Notes: generated from the sequence alone by a model not told the origin. Shown: positions 1 through 8,956, numbered from the stretch's first letter. The stretch: 64,000 bases of DNA from Brevibacterium sp. UMB1308A (GCF_030230605.1 NZ_JASPDO010000002.1:165114-229113), one strand, 5' to 3'. Program-made: numbers and translations.

Positions 1-88
1 GACACGCACGCTTTAGCGAACATGCCTGAAGCTAGCCGATCGGTTGCGCTGTCTCAGTTTGTCCAAGCACTTTCCCAGAGGAGTTAAT

Positions 89-1270
89 GTGGCGAAGTGT
101 GCAGTTTGTCTGTATGACGTTCCCTACGATACGTACACGTGGGCGCTAGAAAACACGGGTAGCGCGCCAGTTGTCGACAATAACGCGTCATTTTACTTAG
201 GCCGTGAAGTCCGCATTGAAGCCACATTGGACCTCGATGCGGACGTCGTGGACAACATGTATGTTCAACCCAACGCCGAGGCCGCGCTGAATGAAATCGT
301 TGCTGGCGGAGGGCTACCTCAATCTGTACGCCTGGGCGATGAGCTCTGCCCGATTTGTCACAATCCATTAGCGCCTGGTTGGCGTTTTGCTAACGTCACG
401 GTCGTTGCAATGTGCGGGGCACGTGCATCGGGAAAAAGCCTGTACATTGCGACTGCTGTCAAGGAGCTGAAACGAGAGCTTCTTAGCAAGGGAACCAGTT
501 TGCAGATGTACACAGACATTACGGATGAGAACTATCAGACGTATTATGAGCGTCCTCTTTTTGAGCAGATGGGATTGATGGGAGCCACCGTGCGCGCTGA
601 CACGGGACAGGCATATCAACTCGACCCACTGATTTTTAGCGTGGGTGGCAACCACCAGAACGGTCGACAACTGTTGGTGTTACGCGATGTGGCTGGCGAA
701 GAGCTAGAGAACCCGCCAGAAAATGACGGTCACTTGGACTTCATGAAGCGCGCTGATGTCATCTTGTTTATGTTTGACCCGCTGTCAGTTGACGCGATTG
801 CACGGCGACTGAACGACCTCGTCCCAACGCAAGCACGTTCCTCGGGTAGCCCAGTTCAAGTGCTTGACAATTTGCAACGTCGAATTGGGACAACGGAGCC
901 CGTGCCACGTGTAGGGGTTGCACTGTCCAAGTTTGACGTCATGCAGACGCTGGCTGACATCGACGACCAGGACTGGAGCCGTGTCATGGCTAACCGCGGG
1001 TCCGCGATGATGCGCGAACGTCTGGACTCAGATGACCCAGAAGCCGATCAGATGTTGCTTCACCAAGAAGTGAAGAGCTTGCTGTTGCGGATGGGGGCGG
1101 ACGAAATCGTCAATAAGATTGAAAACCCGCACACAGGTCAGCAGATCCCACACAGGTTCTTTGCGATTTCCGCGCTGGGATATGCCCCGGTAGGGGAACA
1201 AGTTTCAAGTTTGGGAATTGCACCGTTTAGAGTACTCGACCCACTTCAGTGGGCTATGGAAGCAAGGTAA
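89..1270 (+). CDS. zinc-ribbon GTPase-like P-loop protein
   Basis: A cytosolic nucleotide-binding protein of about 393 residues. It opens with a CxxC pair (AKCAVC) and has a second pair, CPIC, near residue 88, so a zinc ribbon is likely. A P-loop GARASGKS follows near residue 110, then LVLRDVAGEE (switch II/Walker B-like) and ALSKFD (a variant of the NKxD guanine-specificity motif). This order fits the double-GTPase/TRAFAC-like families of bacterial conflict and membrane-remodelling systems; the precise family is inferred. GTG at 89 is chosen because a GAGGAG ribosome site lies just upstream and the start puts the CxxC at the N-terminus; an ATG at 44 has no such site. The next gene, a membrane protein, starts 5 bp downstream, suggesting a two-gene unit. 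Confidence 0.7.
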   Translation: MAKCAVCLYDVPYDTYTWALENTGSAPVVDNNASFYLGREVRIEATLDLDADVVDNMYVQPNAEAALNEIVAGGGLPQSVRLGDELCPICHNPLAPGWRFANVTVVAMCGARASGKSLYIATAVKELKRELLSKGTSLQMYTDITDENYQTYYERPLFEQMGLMGATVRADTGQAYQLDPLIFSVGGNHQNGRQLLVLRDVAGEELENPPENDGHLDFMKRADVILFMFDPLSVDAIARRLNDLVPTQARSSGSPVQVLDNLQRRIGTTEPVPRVGVALSKFDVMQTLADIDDQDWSRVMANRGSAMMRERLDSDDPEADQMLLHQEVKSLLLRMGADEIVNKIENPHTGQQIPHRFFAISALGYAPVGEQVSSLGIAPFRVLDPLQWAMEAR

Positions 1271-1274
1271 GAAC

Positions 1275-2159
1275 ATGATTTTAGGTACTCCGTTAGTGTT
1301 CGCGTTGTTGATGGCTCACCTTGTTGTAAGCCCTGTTGTGGGCATCCAGCTTGCGCGGATCATTGGTTTTTCATGGTGGATCGGCCTCTCAGTGGCGGTC
1401 TTTGGCGGTGGTCTGGGAACTCTGGTACTGGGGGTCTGGGCACTCGTTGTGTCATTTGGACGCTTGGGCGAAGAACTTCAGGTTCAACCTCCGCGTCAAG
1501 CATTCGAAGGGCGAAGCGATCTGGCATTTAACACGCTTGGAAAACTCCTTGCAGCTATTGGGCCAATTGTTTTTATCATCCCCATTGTTCTTACGCACTG
1601 GCTTCCATGGAGCGCTGGGGGAGTGTTGCCTGCAGTTGACCAGCGCTTTCTTATCGGGTTTGGTTCTCTGCTCCTTGCATTCGCACTGATTTGCGCGCTA
1701 TGTGCAGCACCACGATGGGCAAACCTTTTCACCTTGAGCGTGTGTTTCTTTGCGTTTAATCAAACGTTCTTTTCGTTCAAAGAGACAGGCGCATCCAATT
1801 TAGAAGCGGGATTTTGGATCCTGTTTATTGCGACAGTCATTATCTGGTTGGGCTGCTTGATCTTCGCGATCATGATGAAAGGTCCACAGAAACGTCAAGA
1901 ACAGCCGCCCGTTGTTCAGCACCATCAGCAACAAAATGCCCCAGCAATGGCTGGAGCACCAGGCGGACCAGGGAACATGGGCCCTGGGACCGCGGGACCA
2001 GGATACGGGCCAGGCCCTGGTATGCCGGGACCAGGCCAAGTTGGACCTGGCTCGGCCGGACCAGGATATGGGGGCCAGGGAACCGGTGGCCCCGGTTACG
2101 GATCCGGACCTGGCTATGGTTCTGGACCTGGATACGGATCAGGGCAACAGCAGTACTAA
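1275..2159 (+). CDS. membrane protein with Gly/Pro/Tyr-rich tail
   Basis: An integral membrane protein of 294 residues. The first 210 residues hold about six hydrophobic segments. The last 85 are a low-complexity tail of GPG, PGYG and GSGPGYG repeats ending in QQQY, which looks disordered and cytoplasmic or surface-exposed. It starts 5 bp after the GTPase-like gene, with AAGGTAAG as ribosome site, so the two are probably co-transcribed and may form a membrane-anchored NTPase pair. No enzymatic motif is visible and I do not recognise the family. A strong hairpin follows the stop. Confidence 0.7.
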   Translation: MILGTPLVFALLMAHLVVSPVVGIQLARIIGFSWWIGLSVAVFGGGLGTLVLGVWALVVSFGRLGEELQVQPPRQAFEGRSDLAFNTLGKLLAAIGPIVFIIPIVLTHWLPWSAGGVLPAVDQRFLIGFGSLLLAFALICALCAAPRWANLFTLSVCFFAFNQTFFSFKETGASNLEAGFWILFIATVIIWLGCLIFAIMMKGPQKRQEQPPVVQHHQQQNAPAMAGAPGGPGNMGPGTAGPGYGPGPGMPGPGQVGPGSAGPGYGGQGTGGPGYGSGPGYGSGPGYGSGQQQY

Positions 2160-2163
2160 ACGC

Positions 2164-2198
2164 AAGCGGGGCGCACTCAGAGTTGGTGCGCCCCGCTT
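2164..2198. terminator. bidirectional intrinsic terminator
   Basis: A perfect 13-bp stem (2164-2176 with 2186-2198) and a 9-nt loop lie between the convergent membrane-protein and agmatinase genes. The symmetry suits termination from both sides. Confidence 0.85.
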
Positions 2199-2219
2199 GT
2201 TTGCTACTGGTCCATTGAC

Positions 2220-3233
2220 TTAGTTCTGTGCGAACCGTTCAGCGATAGGACCTGTGGGAGACGTGTGACCGGCTTTCTGCGCAGCCCACAGAGAAAGAAT
2301 TTCGTAACCCACCTGGGCAGCCGCCAAACCGGTGAGCTCAGCGTGGTCATATGCGGGGGAGACCTCCACAATTTCTGCGCCCACAACATTGAGTCCTTGA
2401 AGCCCACGAATTGAGTTGAGCAGTTCGCGACTTGTCATTCCACCGGCTTCCGGGGTGCCAGTTCCAGGGGCAGCGGAAGGATCTAAAACGTCGATATCGA
2501 CCGAAAGATATACGGGAGCGTCGCCCAAACGCACACGAATCGCATCGACGATTTCAGACAGTGGGCGGAACTGGTAGTCATCGCAACGCAGAACCTGGAA
2601 TCCAAGAACCTTGTCGTCTTCTAAATCCTTCTTGCCATACAACGGGCCACGAATACCTACGTGCATGCACCGTTGAAGATCTAAAAGACCTTCTTCTGAC
2701 GCTCTGCGGAATGGGGTGCCGTGAGTGTACGGGGCGCCCATGTAGGTGTCCCATGTGTCTAGGTGCGCATCAAAGTGGAGAACTGCAATAGGACCGTGAT
2801 CTTTTGCCACGGACCTGATGTTCGGAAGAGCGAGAGTGTGGTCCCCGCCTAAAGTGAGAAGCTTGGACCCGTCTGAGCGCAGTTCATTTGCAAGAGCCTC
2901 GACCTCAGAGACTGCCTTGTCAATGTCAAAAGGATTGACCCCTACGTCACCACAGTCCGCAATCTGCAAGGTTGAGAACGGGTGAATGTCTGTAGCTTGG
3001 TTGTACGGGCGAAGCAGTTTAGAAGCTTGGCGGATGTGTTGTGGGCCAAAACGCGTTCCTGAACGGTACGAAACTCCAGCGTCAAACGGAATGCCAACGA
3101 CTTTGACATCGATCGGTGCGCCAGGCCGCTCTTTTTCAACCTCATCAATACGGGGAAGAAGCCCAAACGTGGGCGGTCCGGCAAAACGTGGAGTGAGACT
3201 GTAATCAGCAGGTCCCAATGGCGTTTCACTCAT
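2220..3233 (-). CDS. speB: agmatinase-family ureohydrolase
   Basis: A manganese-dependent ureohydrolase of 337 residues that releases urea from agmatine or a related guanidino compound, feeding putrescine and polyamine metabolism. The family signatures are all present: GGDHT, DAHLD and SVDIDVLDP supply the His/Asp ligands of the binuclear Mn site, and GTGTPEAGG follows. Length is normal for SpeB. The ATG at 3233 has AAGGAC in good position; an upstream ATG at 3275 does not. It is monocistronic, converging on the membrane-protein gene. Guanidinobutyrase or another guanidino substrate cannot be excluded, because substrate choice depends on loops that I cannot score by eye. Confidence 0.85.
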   Translation of the reverse strand: MSETPLGPADYSLTPRFAGPPTFGLLPRIDEVEKERPGAPIDVKVVGIPFDAGVSYRSGTRFGPQHIRQASKLLRPYNQATDIHPFSTLQIADCGDVGVNPFDIDKAVSEVEALANELRSDGSKLLTLGGDHTLALPNIRSVAKDHGPIAVLHFDAHLDTWDTYMGAPYTHGTPFRRASEEGLLDLQRCMHVGIRGPLYGKKDLEDDKVLGFQVLRCDDYQFRPLSEIVDAIRVRLGDAPVYLSVDIDVLDPSAAPGTGTPEAGGMTSRELLNSIRGLQGLNVVGAEIVEVSPAYDHAELTGLAAAQVGYEILSLWAAQKAGHTSPTGPIAERFAQN

Positions 3234-3302
3234 GAGTGTCCTTCTTTCACAGGGTACGTGTGACCTTTCGCACAAGGCGTGTCACCTCATTCTGCCATGT
3301 AT

Positions 3303-4175
3303 TTACCACGGCTTATCGGACCACGAAGAGCCACTTGACTGATCGTTGTTCTGGCGCCCTTGAGCATCCTCGTTTCGCTTAGCGAGTTCCTCTTGTTTGG
3401 GATCAGATCCTTCTTTGCTTCCCTTGCCAGAAGGCTGATCGGAGCCCGCACCCCCAGCGCCGTTGCTGTCGCCGTCACCCGACCCTTCATCCTCTTCGCC
3501 TGGGTCATTACCAGAGTCACCGTCTTGCGTTGGATCGTCACCACCGTCGGAGCTATCCTTCTTCATTTCTTCTCCGCCGTCTCCTTGATCCTTCTGCTTA
3601 TCGCCGTCCTTCTTTTCTTGTTCCTTTTTCTTCTTTTCCTCTTCTTCTTTGCGCTTCTCTTCTTCTTCTTGTTCTTTACGCTCTTGTTCAGTCTGGTCCA
3701 TGCGCTTCTCGGCCTGGTCCATATTCTGCTTTTGCTGGTTCTGACGGCACCCTTCCGGCGCGTCTGTCGAAATCTTCTTCGCCTCTTCTAAAAGTTTCTT
3801 CGCTTCGTCGCGTCGGTCCGCTTCCCTCGCGACGTTCGACTTTTCTTCAATCACCGCGGAAAGGTTCTGGCGAACGGCACATTCGTCACGTTCAGGCGTC
3901 AGGTCCAGTGCAGTACGTAGCTCGTCTTCAGCTGCGTCAAGCTCGCCTTTGGCCGCAAGTGCCGTTCCCACGTTGAAAGGTCCTTTGTGTTTGTCAAAAG
4001 GGACAAAAGAGTCATAGCGTTTAGCGTGCGCGATCGCAGAGTCATAATTTCCCTTGTTATAAGCGGACGACGCGAGGGCTAAAAATGAGGATGCGACGGC
4101 ACTGTAGATACCTACAGCGAGTATGAGCAGACCCACAATGATGCTGATCAGCGTTCCCAGTGAAAGCTTCTTCAT
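3303..4175 (-). CDS. TPR protein of Bat-type operon (BatC-like)
   Basis: A 290-residue membrane-anchored protein, last in the MoxR/Bat operon. One hydrophobic segment (about residues 8-32) is followed by tetratricopeptide-like helices (SAYNKGNYDSAIAHAKRY, then GELDAAEDELRTALDLTPE). After these comes a long Lys/Glu-rich coiled-coil stretch and a very acidic Asp/Gly/Ser-rich tail ending in SWSDKPW. BatC/BatE-type proteins combine a TPR with vWA partners in the cell envelope; that role is inferred from context. Its ATG overlaps the stop of the upstream vWA gene in an ATGA junction, so translation is probably coupled. Confidence 0.75.
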   Translation of the reverse strand: MKKLSLGTLISIIVGLLILAVGIYSAVASSFLALASSAYNKGNYDSAIAHAKRYDSFVPFDKHKGPFNVGTALAAKGELDAAEDELRTALDLTPERDECAVRQNLSAVIEEKSNVAREADRRDEAKKLLEEAKKISTDAPEGCRQNQQKQNMDQAEKRMDQTEQERKEQEEEEKRKEEEEKKKKEQEKKDGDKQKDQGDGGEEMKKDSSDGGDDPTQDGDSGNDPGEEDEGSGDGDSNGAGGAGSDQPSGKGSKEGSDPKQEELAKRNEDAQGRQNNDQSSGSSWSDKPW

Positions 4176-5158
4176 TTTCGACCGATCCTTGCGATTTCGC
4201 GTACACGCTTCAACGCCATGGTGGTTTCAACGACGATCCAGGCATACACCAGAATGAGCGGGATCCAGAACAGCTCATCCACTCCGCGTTGATCTTTCTT
4301 ATCAACGAACGACTGTTCGAAAGACGGCACCGAGTAGTCCTGAGTGATCTTTGAGCGCGCGGTGCGGTGGTGATAGTCGGTTCCCAGTGAAGAAGCGATC
4401 TTCTTCAATGTCGACTCGTCAATTTTTGACAGGGCAGGTTCCCTGGTTTCGGGGTCGTCGATGTATTCGGGGTCGCGGCTGAGGAAAGAGTCGAGAGTTT
4501 CCTTCATCTTCCCGCCCTTTTCGGTGCCGTATCCAAAAACTGCACCGCCCGCGAGGTTGAAATCACCGTCGAAGGAATCAGCACCCTTCTCAGAGGTCTT
4601 TTCGCCATCGCCAAAATAGAAGACGTACTGGTCTTCACCCGGGTGCGCTTCCTGCCCCTTTGCCAAGCGAGAACTTACTGTTTCTGCCGGCGCGAAGGGA
4701 GAAGTTCCTGCTGAACTGCGAGTAATTTCCGGAGCCAAAATGGAAATCGCAGACTTCACAGCAGCGTCATCCGTAGTGAGCGGGACACGCACATGTGACT
4801 CCGAACCAAAAGTGATGAGCGAAAACTTGGCGCCGGGCATCGCATCGACCAGTTCTGTTAGGTCTTTCTTCAAGCCTTCCAAACGTGGCTCGGAACCATC
4901 CCAGTCTTCAGCGATCATCGAGGCAGTCACATCGACCACCAGATAAACCTGAGCCGACGCTTCTTGTTTGAGGACAACGACCTCGGTGGGAATTCCTGGA
5001 CGCGCAATTGCGGTCGCCAAAATAAACACCACCACAGCGCGCAAACACCACATAACTCGTTGATGGGAGCGGGTAAACGCCGCAACACAGCACCCGATCA
5101 TGACCACCACGACCAAGGGAACTAAAACAACGAACGGGATAAGCGGGTTAAACGTCAC
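4172..5158 (-). CDS. von Willebrand A membrane protein (BatB-like)
   Basis: A 328-residue protein with two N-terminal membrane helices, a vWA domain and a C-terminal helix (ELFWIPLILVYAWIVVET). The metal-binding motif reads DVTASM, a DxTxS variant of the usual DxSxS MIDAS, so metal affinity could differ from its sister protein. The GTG at 5158 overlaps the upstream stop and has GGGGAG in place; an in-frame GTG at 5173 lacks a ribosome site. Such paired vWA proteins act in the envelope with a MoxR ATPase; the client is unknown here. Confidence 0.8.
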   Translation of the reverse strand: MTFNPLIPFVVLVPLVVVVMIGCCVAAFTRSHQRVMWCLRAVVVFILATAIARPGIPTEVVVLKQEASAQVYLVVDVTASMIAEDWDGSEPRLEGLKKDLTELVDAMPGAKFSLITFGSESHVRVPLTTDDAAVKSAISILAPEITRSSAGTSPFAPAETVSSRLAKGQEAHPGEDQYVFYFGDGEKTSEKGADSFDGDFNLAGGAVFGYGTEKGGKMKETLDSFLSRDPEYIDDPETREPALSKIDESTLKKIASSLGTDYHHRTARSKITQDYSVPSFEQSFVDKKDQRGVDELFWIPLILVYAWIVVETTMALKRVREIARIGRK

Positions 5159-6129
5159 AGTTTCACTCCCCACGCAAGAGCAAGAATGATGAGAAGGATG
5201 ACCCCCGTGATGCTCAGCGGAATCGCTGGGTGGTCGTGAGTCAGCGTCACTGCGTCGCCAGGCGTCAAAGCGGCCTCTTCCTGCTGCACTTTCTGAATGA
5301 CACCTCGGGCACCACCGCCACTACCCATGGTGAACATCTCGCCACCAGTGAGCTCAGCTGCTTGTTTGAGCTCGTCGAGCTTCGATGCTCCAAAGAAACC
5401 TTTCGGCGCCAGCGCATAGACGCGAATCTTGTGTTTCTTAGCGAGCTCGGCTGCTTCCATAAGTTCATAGATGGGGTTGCCCGCCAACTGATTGTCGGTA
5501 GCAAAAATAACTGACCGTGACCGCTCCTCGTCATTCCGGTCAAAGTTGTTCAGGCACGACGCCAGCCCATCTCCAATGAGCGAAGAGCCGTCAATCGACC
5601 GGTCCACAGTGCCTTGATAAAAGTTGATACCGCGCAAACCGTTCGACTCAAAACCCAGTTGAGCGTCTTCGAGGAACTCGGAGGCCATTTCGTAATCAGT
5701 GGTCAGTGGAAACACCGAAACTGCAGCCGAATTGAACACCGTCATCCCGATCCGCTCGCCCTTAAACGACTGAATGAGATCGGCATACGTGTCCAGAATC
5801 TTCGCGTTGTACGACGCCATCGACCCAGACGCGTCAAGGCACAACATCACATCGCGCTGTTTTTGTTCGGGGTTGAGTGTCTCCGTGGTGACTGGGCGAG
5901 AAATCCCAGCTAAAGCGCTTGCCCCACCAATTACCGTCACAGCAACAATAGCCAGACCGCCAATCAGAACGCGACGCTTACGCGCAACGAATCCGGGAAG
6001 GGAAGTGATGCGGCGCGTGTACGCGACGGGCACGGAACCTTTGAGCGACCTCGGCCGGGAAAGCAGAAGAACCACAACGCCAGCAATGACAAGAAGGATG
6101 AGCGCGAGCCACCAAAACTTCAGGACCAC
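5155..6129 (-). CDS. von Willebrand A membrane protein (BatA-like)
   Basis: A 324-residue protein with a hydrophobic N-terminus, a second membrane helix near residues 55-75, a vWA domain carrying a canonical MIDAS (CLDASGSM), and a C-terminal membrane helix. The topology places the vWA domain outside the cytoplasm, as in aerotolerance (BatA) proteins. It overlaps the upstream 149-aa gene by 10 bp and is itself overlapped by the second vWA gene, making a tightly coupled unit with the MoxR ATPase and DUF58 protein. Stress or envelope-assembly function is inferred from the family. Confidence 0.82.
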   Translation of the reverse strand: MVLKFWWLALILLVIAGVVVLLLSRPRSLKGSVPVAYTRRITSLPGFVARKRRVLIGGLAIVAVTVIGGASALAGISRPVTTETLNPEQKQRDVMLCLDASGSMASYNAKILDTYADLIQSFKGERIGMTVFNSAAVSVFPLTTDYEMASEFLEDAQLGFESNGLRGINFYQGTVDRSIDGSSLIGDGLASCLNNFDRNDEERSRSVIFATDNQLAGNPIYELMEAAELAKKHKIRVYALAPKGFFGASKLDELKQAAELTGGEMFTMGSGGGARGVIQKVQQEEAALTPGDAVTLTHDHPAIPLSITGVILLIILALAWGVKL

Positions 6130-6569
6130 ATTCCCACCAGCTTTCTCACTTCAGCGAAAAGAGGAGCCACATCAGTCGCTTCTTCTGTTGCGAACTCCGC
6201 GACGTACAGGTGTTCCACAGTGTGAGCCACGGGGCGCAGACCCATGTGTCGCAGTTCGGCAAGAGTCATGTGGTCGATCTTGTGTCCCCACGCGTCGAAA
6301 GCGAACTGGCGGACCAACTCACCCAGCTTTTGAGCTACTTGACGGCCACTCAGATCTTCTGTGGCGAACTGCTCCTCAAGCGCTGTCAGCTGAGATTCGT
6401 ACTTGGTGCGCACGTGAGTAGGCACTTCAAGGTCCTTGTTGCCACTGCCAAGAAAGCGCGAAACCAAGGGCCACGTCAAGACCAGCAACCCCAGCAGAAT
6501 GCCCGCAATCGCGCACACCAGAAGGGCCGGGTGGGCCTGGAGAAGCGGATGCAGTTTATCGACGAGCAT
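6120..6569 (-). CDS. single-pass membrane protein of Bat-type operon
   Basis: A 149-residue protein with one strong N-terminal membrane helix (LLVCAIAGILLGLLVLTW) and a soluble helical domain. It starts inside the end of the DUF58 gene (14-bp overlap) and its end overlaps the BatA-like gene. Its position between DUF58 and the first vWA gene matches the small membrane protein often found there in actinobacterial MoxR operons. No catalytic motif is visible, so I give no function beyond a likely structural partner of the vWA proteins. Confidence 0.75.
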   Translation of the reverse strand: MLVDKLHPLLQAHPALLVCAIAGILLGLLVLTWPLVSRFLGSGNKDLEVPTHVRTKYESQLTALEEQFATEDLSGRQVAQKLGELVRQFAFDAWGHKIDHMTLAELRHMGLRPVAHTVEHLYVAEFATEEATDVAPLFAEVRKLVGMWS

Positions 6570-7425
6570 TCGCGTGCCTCTTCATGAGTCGGTGAAGTTC
6601 GTGGAGGGTGTCTTTGGTGTGCGACAGTTCAACGTGCGAAACGGTTTTGAGCGCATGTTCAAACTCTGCCTGGCGGGCTTCCTCCCGACGTTCGTACTCC
6701 GCTTGCAGTTCGCGCGACAGCAGGGACTTGGGAATGTTGGTGTCGTCGCCAACACCCAGTCCTCGGAGATCGCCGAGGTGGCTAGCCGCGATCAGGTCCG
6801 CGTCAGTGAGGGTGACCCACATGAAGTCGTGCTGCGCAGACAGCCGTTGGACGAGTTTGGGGTTGACCGGAACGCCTGCGTCGCTGATGACGAACAGGAG
6901 TTTACGGCGAGAAACGTTCCGCGCTACCCACGACAGCTGCGTGTTGATATCGCCAGCGTCGAGCGTGCGGGAGTGCAGGATCGTGCGCAAAATGCTTTCC
7001 AAATGAGCCTCAGAACCTGCTGAATCAGTAGCGCCGGTACCGCCGGCAGAACCATAGACCATGCTCACGTCGTCCCCGTGACGGACCGCGAGGTATCCGG
7101 CCATCCCCGCCATGAGAATGGCGAGTTCACGCTTGAGCTCACCACCTGCACTGGAAGCGTCAAGTTCCACACCCGTGTTAACGACAAGCATGAGTGCGTG
7201 CCGGCGGTGAGCTACATACCGCTTAACTAGTGGGGTGGAGTGGCGGGCGGACGCCTTCCAGTCGATGTCGCGAATTTCATCGCCAGGGACGTATTCGCGA
7301 AGGTCGTCGAAGTCGAGCGAATGTCCGTGATAGACCGAGGCGTAGTCACCGTCTAACAGACGTCGAGTGAGTCGTCGTGCATGAAAGTTCATGCGCGACT
7401 TTACGCGGGGGAGGAGTGTTGTCAT
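6556..7425 (-). CDS. DUF58 domain protein
   Basis: A 289-residue soluble protein of the DUF58 family, recognised by the signature PGDEIRDIDWKASARH and a following degenerate vWA-like fold (LMLVVNTGVELD). These proteins nearly always sit beside a MoxR AAA+ ATPase and vWA proteins; their role is thought to be as an adaptor or substrate-recognition component. The start codon overlaps the moxR stop as ATGA, so the second gene of the operon is translationally coupled to the first. Confidence 0.85.
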   Translation of the reverse strand: MTTLLPRVKSRMNFHARRLTRRLLDGDYASVYHGHSLDFDDLREYVPGDEIRDIDWKASARHSTPLVKRYVAHRRHALMLVVNTGVELDASSAGGELKRELAILMAGMAGYLAVRHGDDVSMVYGSAGGTGATDSAGSEAHLESILRTILHSRTLDAGDINTQLSWVARNVSRRKLLFVISDAGVPVNPKLVQRLSAQHDFMWVTLTDADLIAASHLGDLRGLGVGDDTNIPKSLLSRELQAEYERREEARQAEFEHALKTVSHVELSHTKDTLHELHRLMKRHANARR

Positions 7426-8402
7426 GGGGCAGGGATCACGCGGAGAAGTTCGTGGATGATGGTTTCCGATGTCACGCCTTCGGCCGCACCTTCAAAACCA
7501 ACAATGATGCGGTGGCGCAGAACGCGCAAAGCCAAACTTTTCACGTCCTCGGGAACGGCATAATTCCGGCCGTGCATGACAGCTAATGCGCGCGCTGCCT
7601 GCGTAAACGCAATCGAAGCACGCGGTGATGCGCCACAGTCGATAAAGCGGGCCAAAGGGCCGATATAGCGTTCAGGGTTACGTGTAGCGTTAACAATAGC
7701 GACGAGGTAGTTGGAAATGGCTGGGTCGATATAGACCTTTTTGACAAAGGCACGCAGCTCAACGACGTCCTCAACGCTACACGCAGACTCAACCTGGGAG
7801 TCGAACACTCCTGCATCAATGCGATTGAGAATCTCGATCTCTTCTTCGTGGGTTGGGTAGTCCAGGATGTCCTTGAGCATGAAACGGTCCAACTGCGCCT
7901 CAGGAAGTTCGTACGTTCCTTCCTGCTCAATAGGGTTCTGGGTTGCCAAGACGAGGAAAGGGGAAGGGAGGTCGTAACGAACGCCGCCAATGGTGGTCTG
8001 CTTTTCTTGCATGGCTTCAAGCATGGCGCTCTGAGTTTTAGCAGATGAGCGGTTGATTTCGTCAAGGAGGACTAGGTTGGCGTGTACTGGGCCTAAACGG
8101 GTTTCGAACGATCCAGTGGCTGAGTTGTAGATTTCCGAACCGATGATGTCAGACGGCAGGAGGTCTGGCGTGCACTGGATGCGAGCGAACTTTCCTTCGA
8201 CCGAACCTGCAAGTGCCGCGGCAGCTGTAGTTTTTGCAAGGCCCGGCACACTTTCCAGGAGAATGTGGCCGCCGGTGAGGAGGCCGATCAACAGACTTTC
8301 GCGCAGTCGCTGTTGTCCCACGACATATGTGTCTACATAGGACTCGATGTTGGCCAGAAGCGCGCCTGCGTGTGCGACTTCTTCCTGGGATGTGGTACTC
8401 AT
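7422..8402 (-). CDS. moxR: MoxR-family AAA+ ATPase
   Basis: A 326-residue AAA+ ATPase, first gene of the leftward six-gene operon. It has a Walker A-like segment (ESVPGLAKTT), Walker B LVLLDEINR, the sensor region LVLATQNPIEQEGTYELPEAQLDRF and an arginine-rich C-terminal lid. MoxR proteins act as chaperone-like ATPases that activate or assemble vWA-containing partners, here probably the two downstream vWA membrane proteins. The ATG at 8402 has GAAAGGAAC in the right place. The promoter should lie in the AT-rich 8403-8600 region. Confidence 0.88.
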   Translation of the reverse strand: MSTTSQEEVAHAGALLANIESYVDTYVVGQQRLRESLLIGLLTGGHILLESVPGLAKTTAAAALAGSVEGKFARIQCTPDLLPSDIIGSEIYNSATGSFETRLGPVHANLVLLDEINRSSAKTQSAMLEAMQEKQTTIGGVRYDLPSPFLVLATQNPIEQEGTYELPEAQLDRFMLKDILDYPTHEEEIEILNRIDAGVFDSQVESACSVEDVVELRAFVKKVYIDPAISNYLVAIVNATRNPERYIGPLARFIDCGASPRASIAFTQAARALAVMHGRNYAVPEDVKSLALRVLRHRIIVGFEGAAEGVTSETIIHELLRVIPAP

Positions 8403-8582
8403 GGGTTCCTTTCTGGGGTGTCGTTTCTAGGATATGAAAAAAAGTGGCAGGTGGCTGAGCTGCGTGTGTCAGTCTCGAAACACGTACGCGAACAGGCGTG
8501 AAAGGTTCTCCTCAAATCCGTCACCCATGGCTGCGCGATGTTCGTTGGGTGCGTGTGAAAAAAATTTTTAAAGAATTTTTTC

Positions 8583-8714
8583 TGTGGATAAATCGGAATT
8601 TGAATGTGGGTAGCTGTGGATGAAGGGTGAAGTCCGAAGTGTGAAGCGAACTGAATGTCTGGGCAAACCTGCTGGTAGTCGAACTACATGCTTGTTATTT
8701 CCATGTGTGGACAA
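8583..8714. promoter_or_regulatory. DnaA-box cluster upstream of nrdHIEF
   Basis: TGTGGATAA at 8583-8591 is a perfect DnaA box (complement TTATCCACA). TGTGGATGA at 8615-8623 and TGTGGACAA at 8706-8714 differ by one base each. All three point the same way. DnaA control of ribonucleotide reductase is known for E. coli nrdAB; that it happens here is inference. Confidence 0.5.
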
Positions 8715-8780
8715 CCTGGATAACTGTTTCCACTCCCTGTGCACAGTGAGAACACACACATGAAATTACACTGGTGTAAC

Positions 8781-8825
8781 ACACGATATGGGGGTAATGT
8801 GTCTGGCAGACACAACATCTAGTGG
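8781..8825 (+). promoter_or_regulatory. candidate NrdR-box pair
   Basis: ACACGATATGGGGGTA (8781-8796) and ACACAACATCTAGTGG (8810-8825) each resemble the 16-bp NrdR consensus with ACAC, AT-rich centre and GTG side. The offset is 29 bp, slightly shorter than the three-turn spacing commonly seen, so the assignment is tentative. Confidence 0.4.
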
Positions 8826-8956
8826 TCTGAGCTGAATGAGGGCGCCGGCGTTGATATCAGCGCTACGCGTGGAACGGAGATCCCCTAACGCAGGTCCGTT
8901 CCAGGCAGAAGGGCTCCTCAGCTGGCTACACACATGCAAGCGTGATGAGGAGAAAC

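Larger units (their letters stand above)
8403..8956. promoter_or_regulatory. divergent control region, moxR operon / nrdHIEF
   Basis: A 554-bp region with no convincing gene. It contains an AT-rich stretch at 8558-8582, three DnaA-box-like sequences at 8583, 8615 and 8706, and two NrdR-box-like sequences at 8781 and 8810. Just before nrdH is the ribosome site GAGGAG. Short frames here have no family resemblance and I leave them out. Confidence 0.6.

Noticed and set aside
3360..3976. Hydrophobic Leu/Phe-rich frames on the + strand
   Set aside because: They are the antisense reading of the Lys/Glu-rich part of the TPR protein and have no ribosome site.
8568..8759. Short minus-strand frame in the nrd control region
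   Set aside because: It covers the DnaA-box-like sites, has no ribosome site and no family resemblance.
8777..8956. Cobalamin riboswitch before nrdH
   Set aside because: I could not find the conserved B12-box or its pairing elements; the downstream reductase is class Ib, not B12-dependent.
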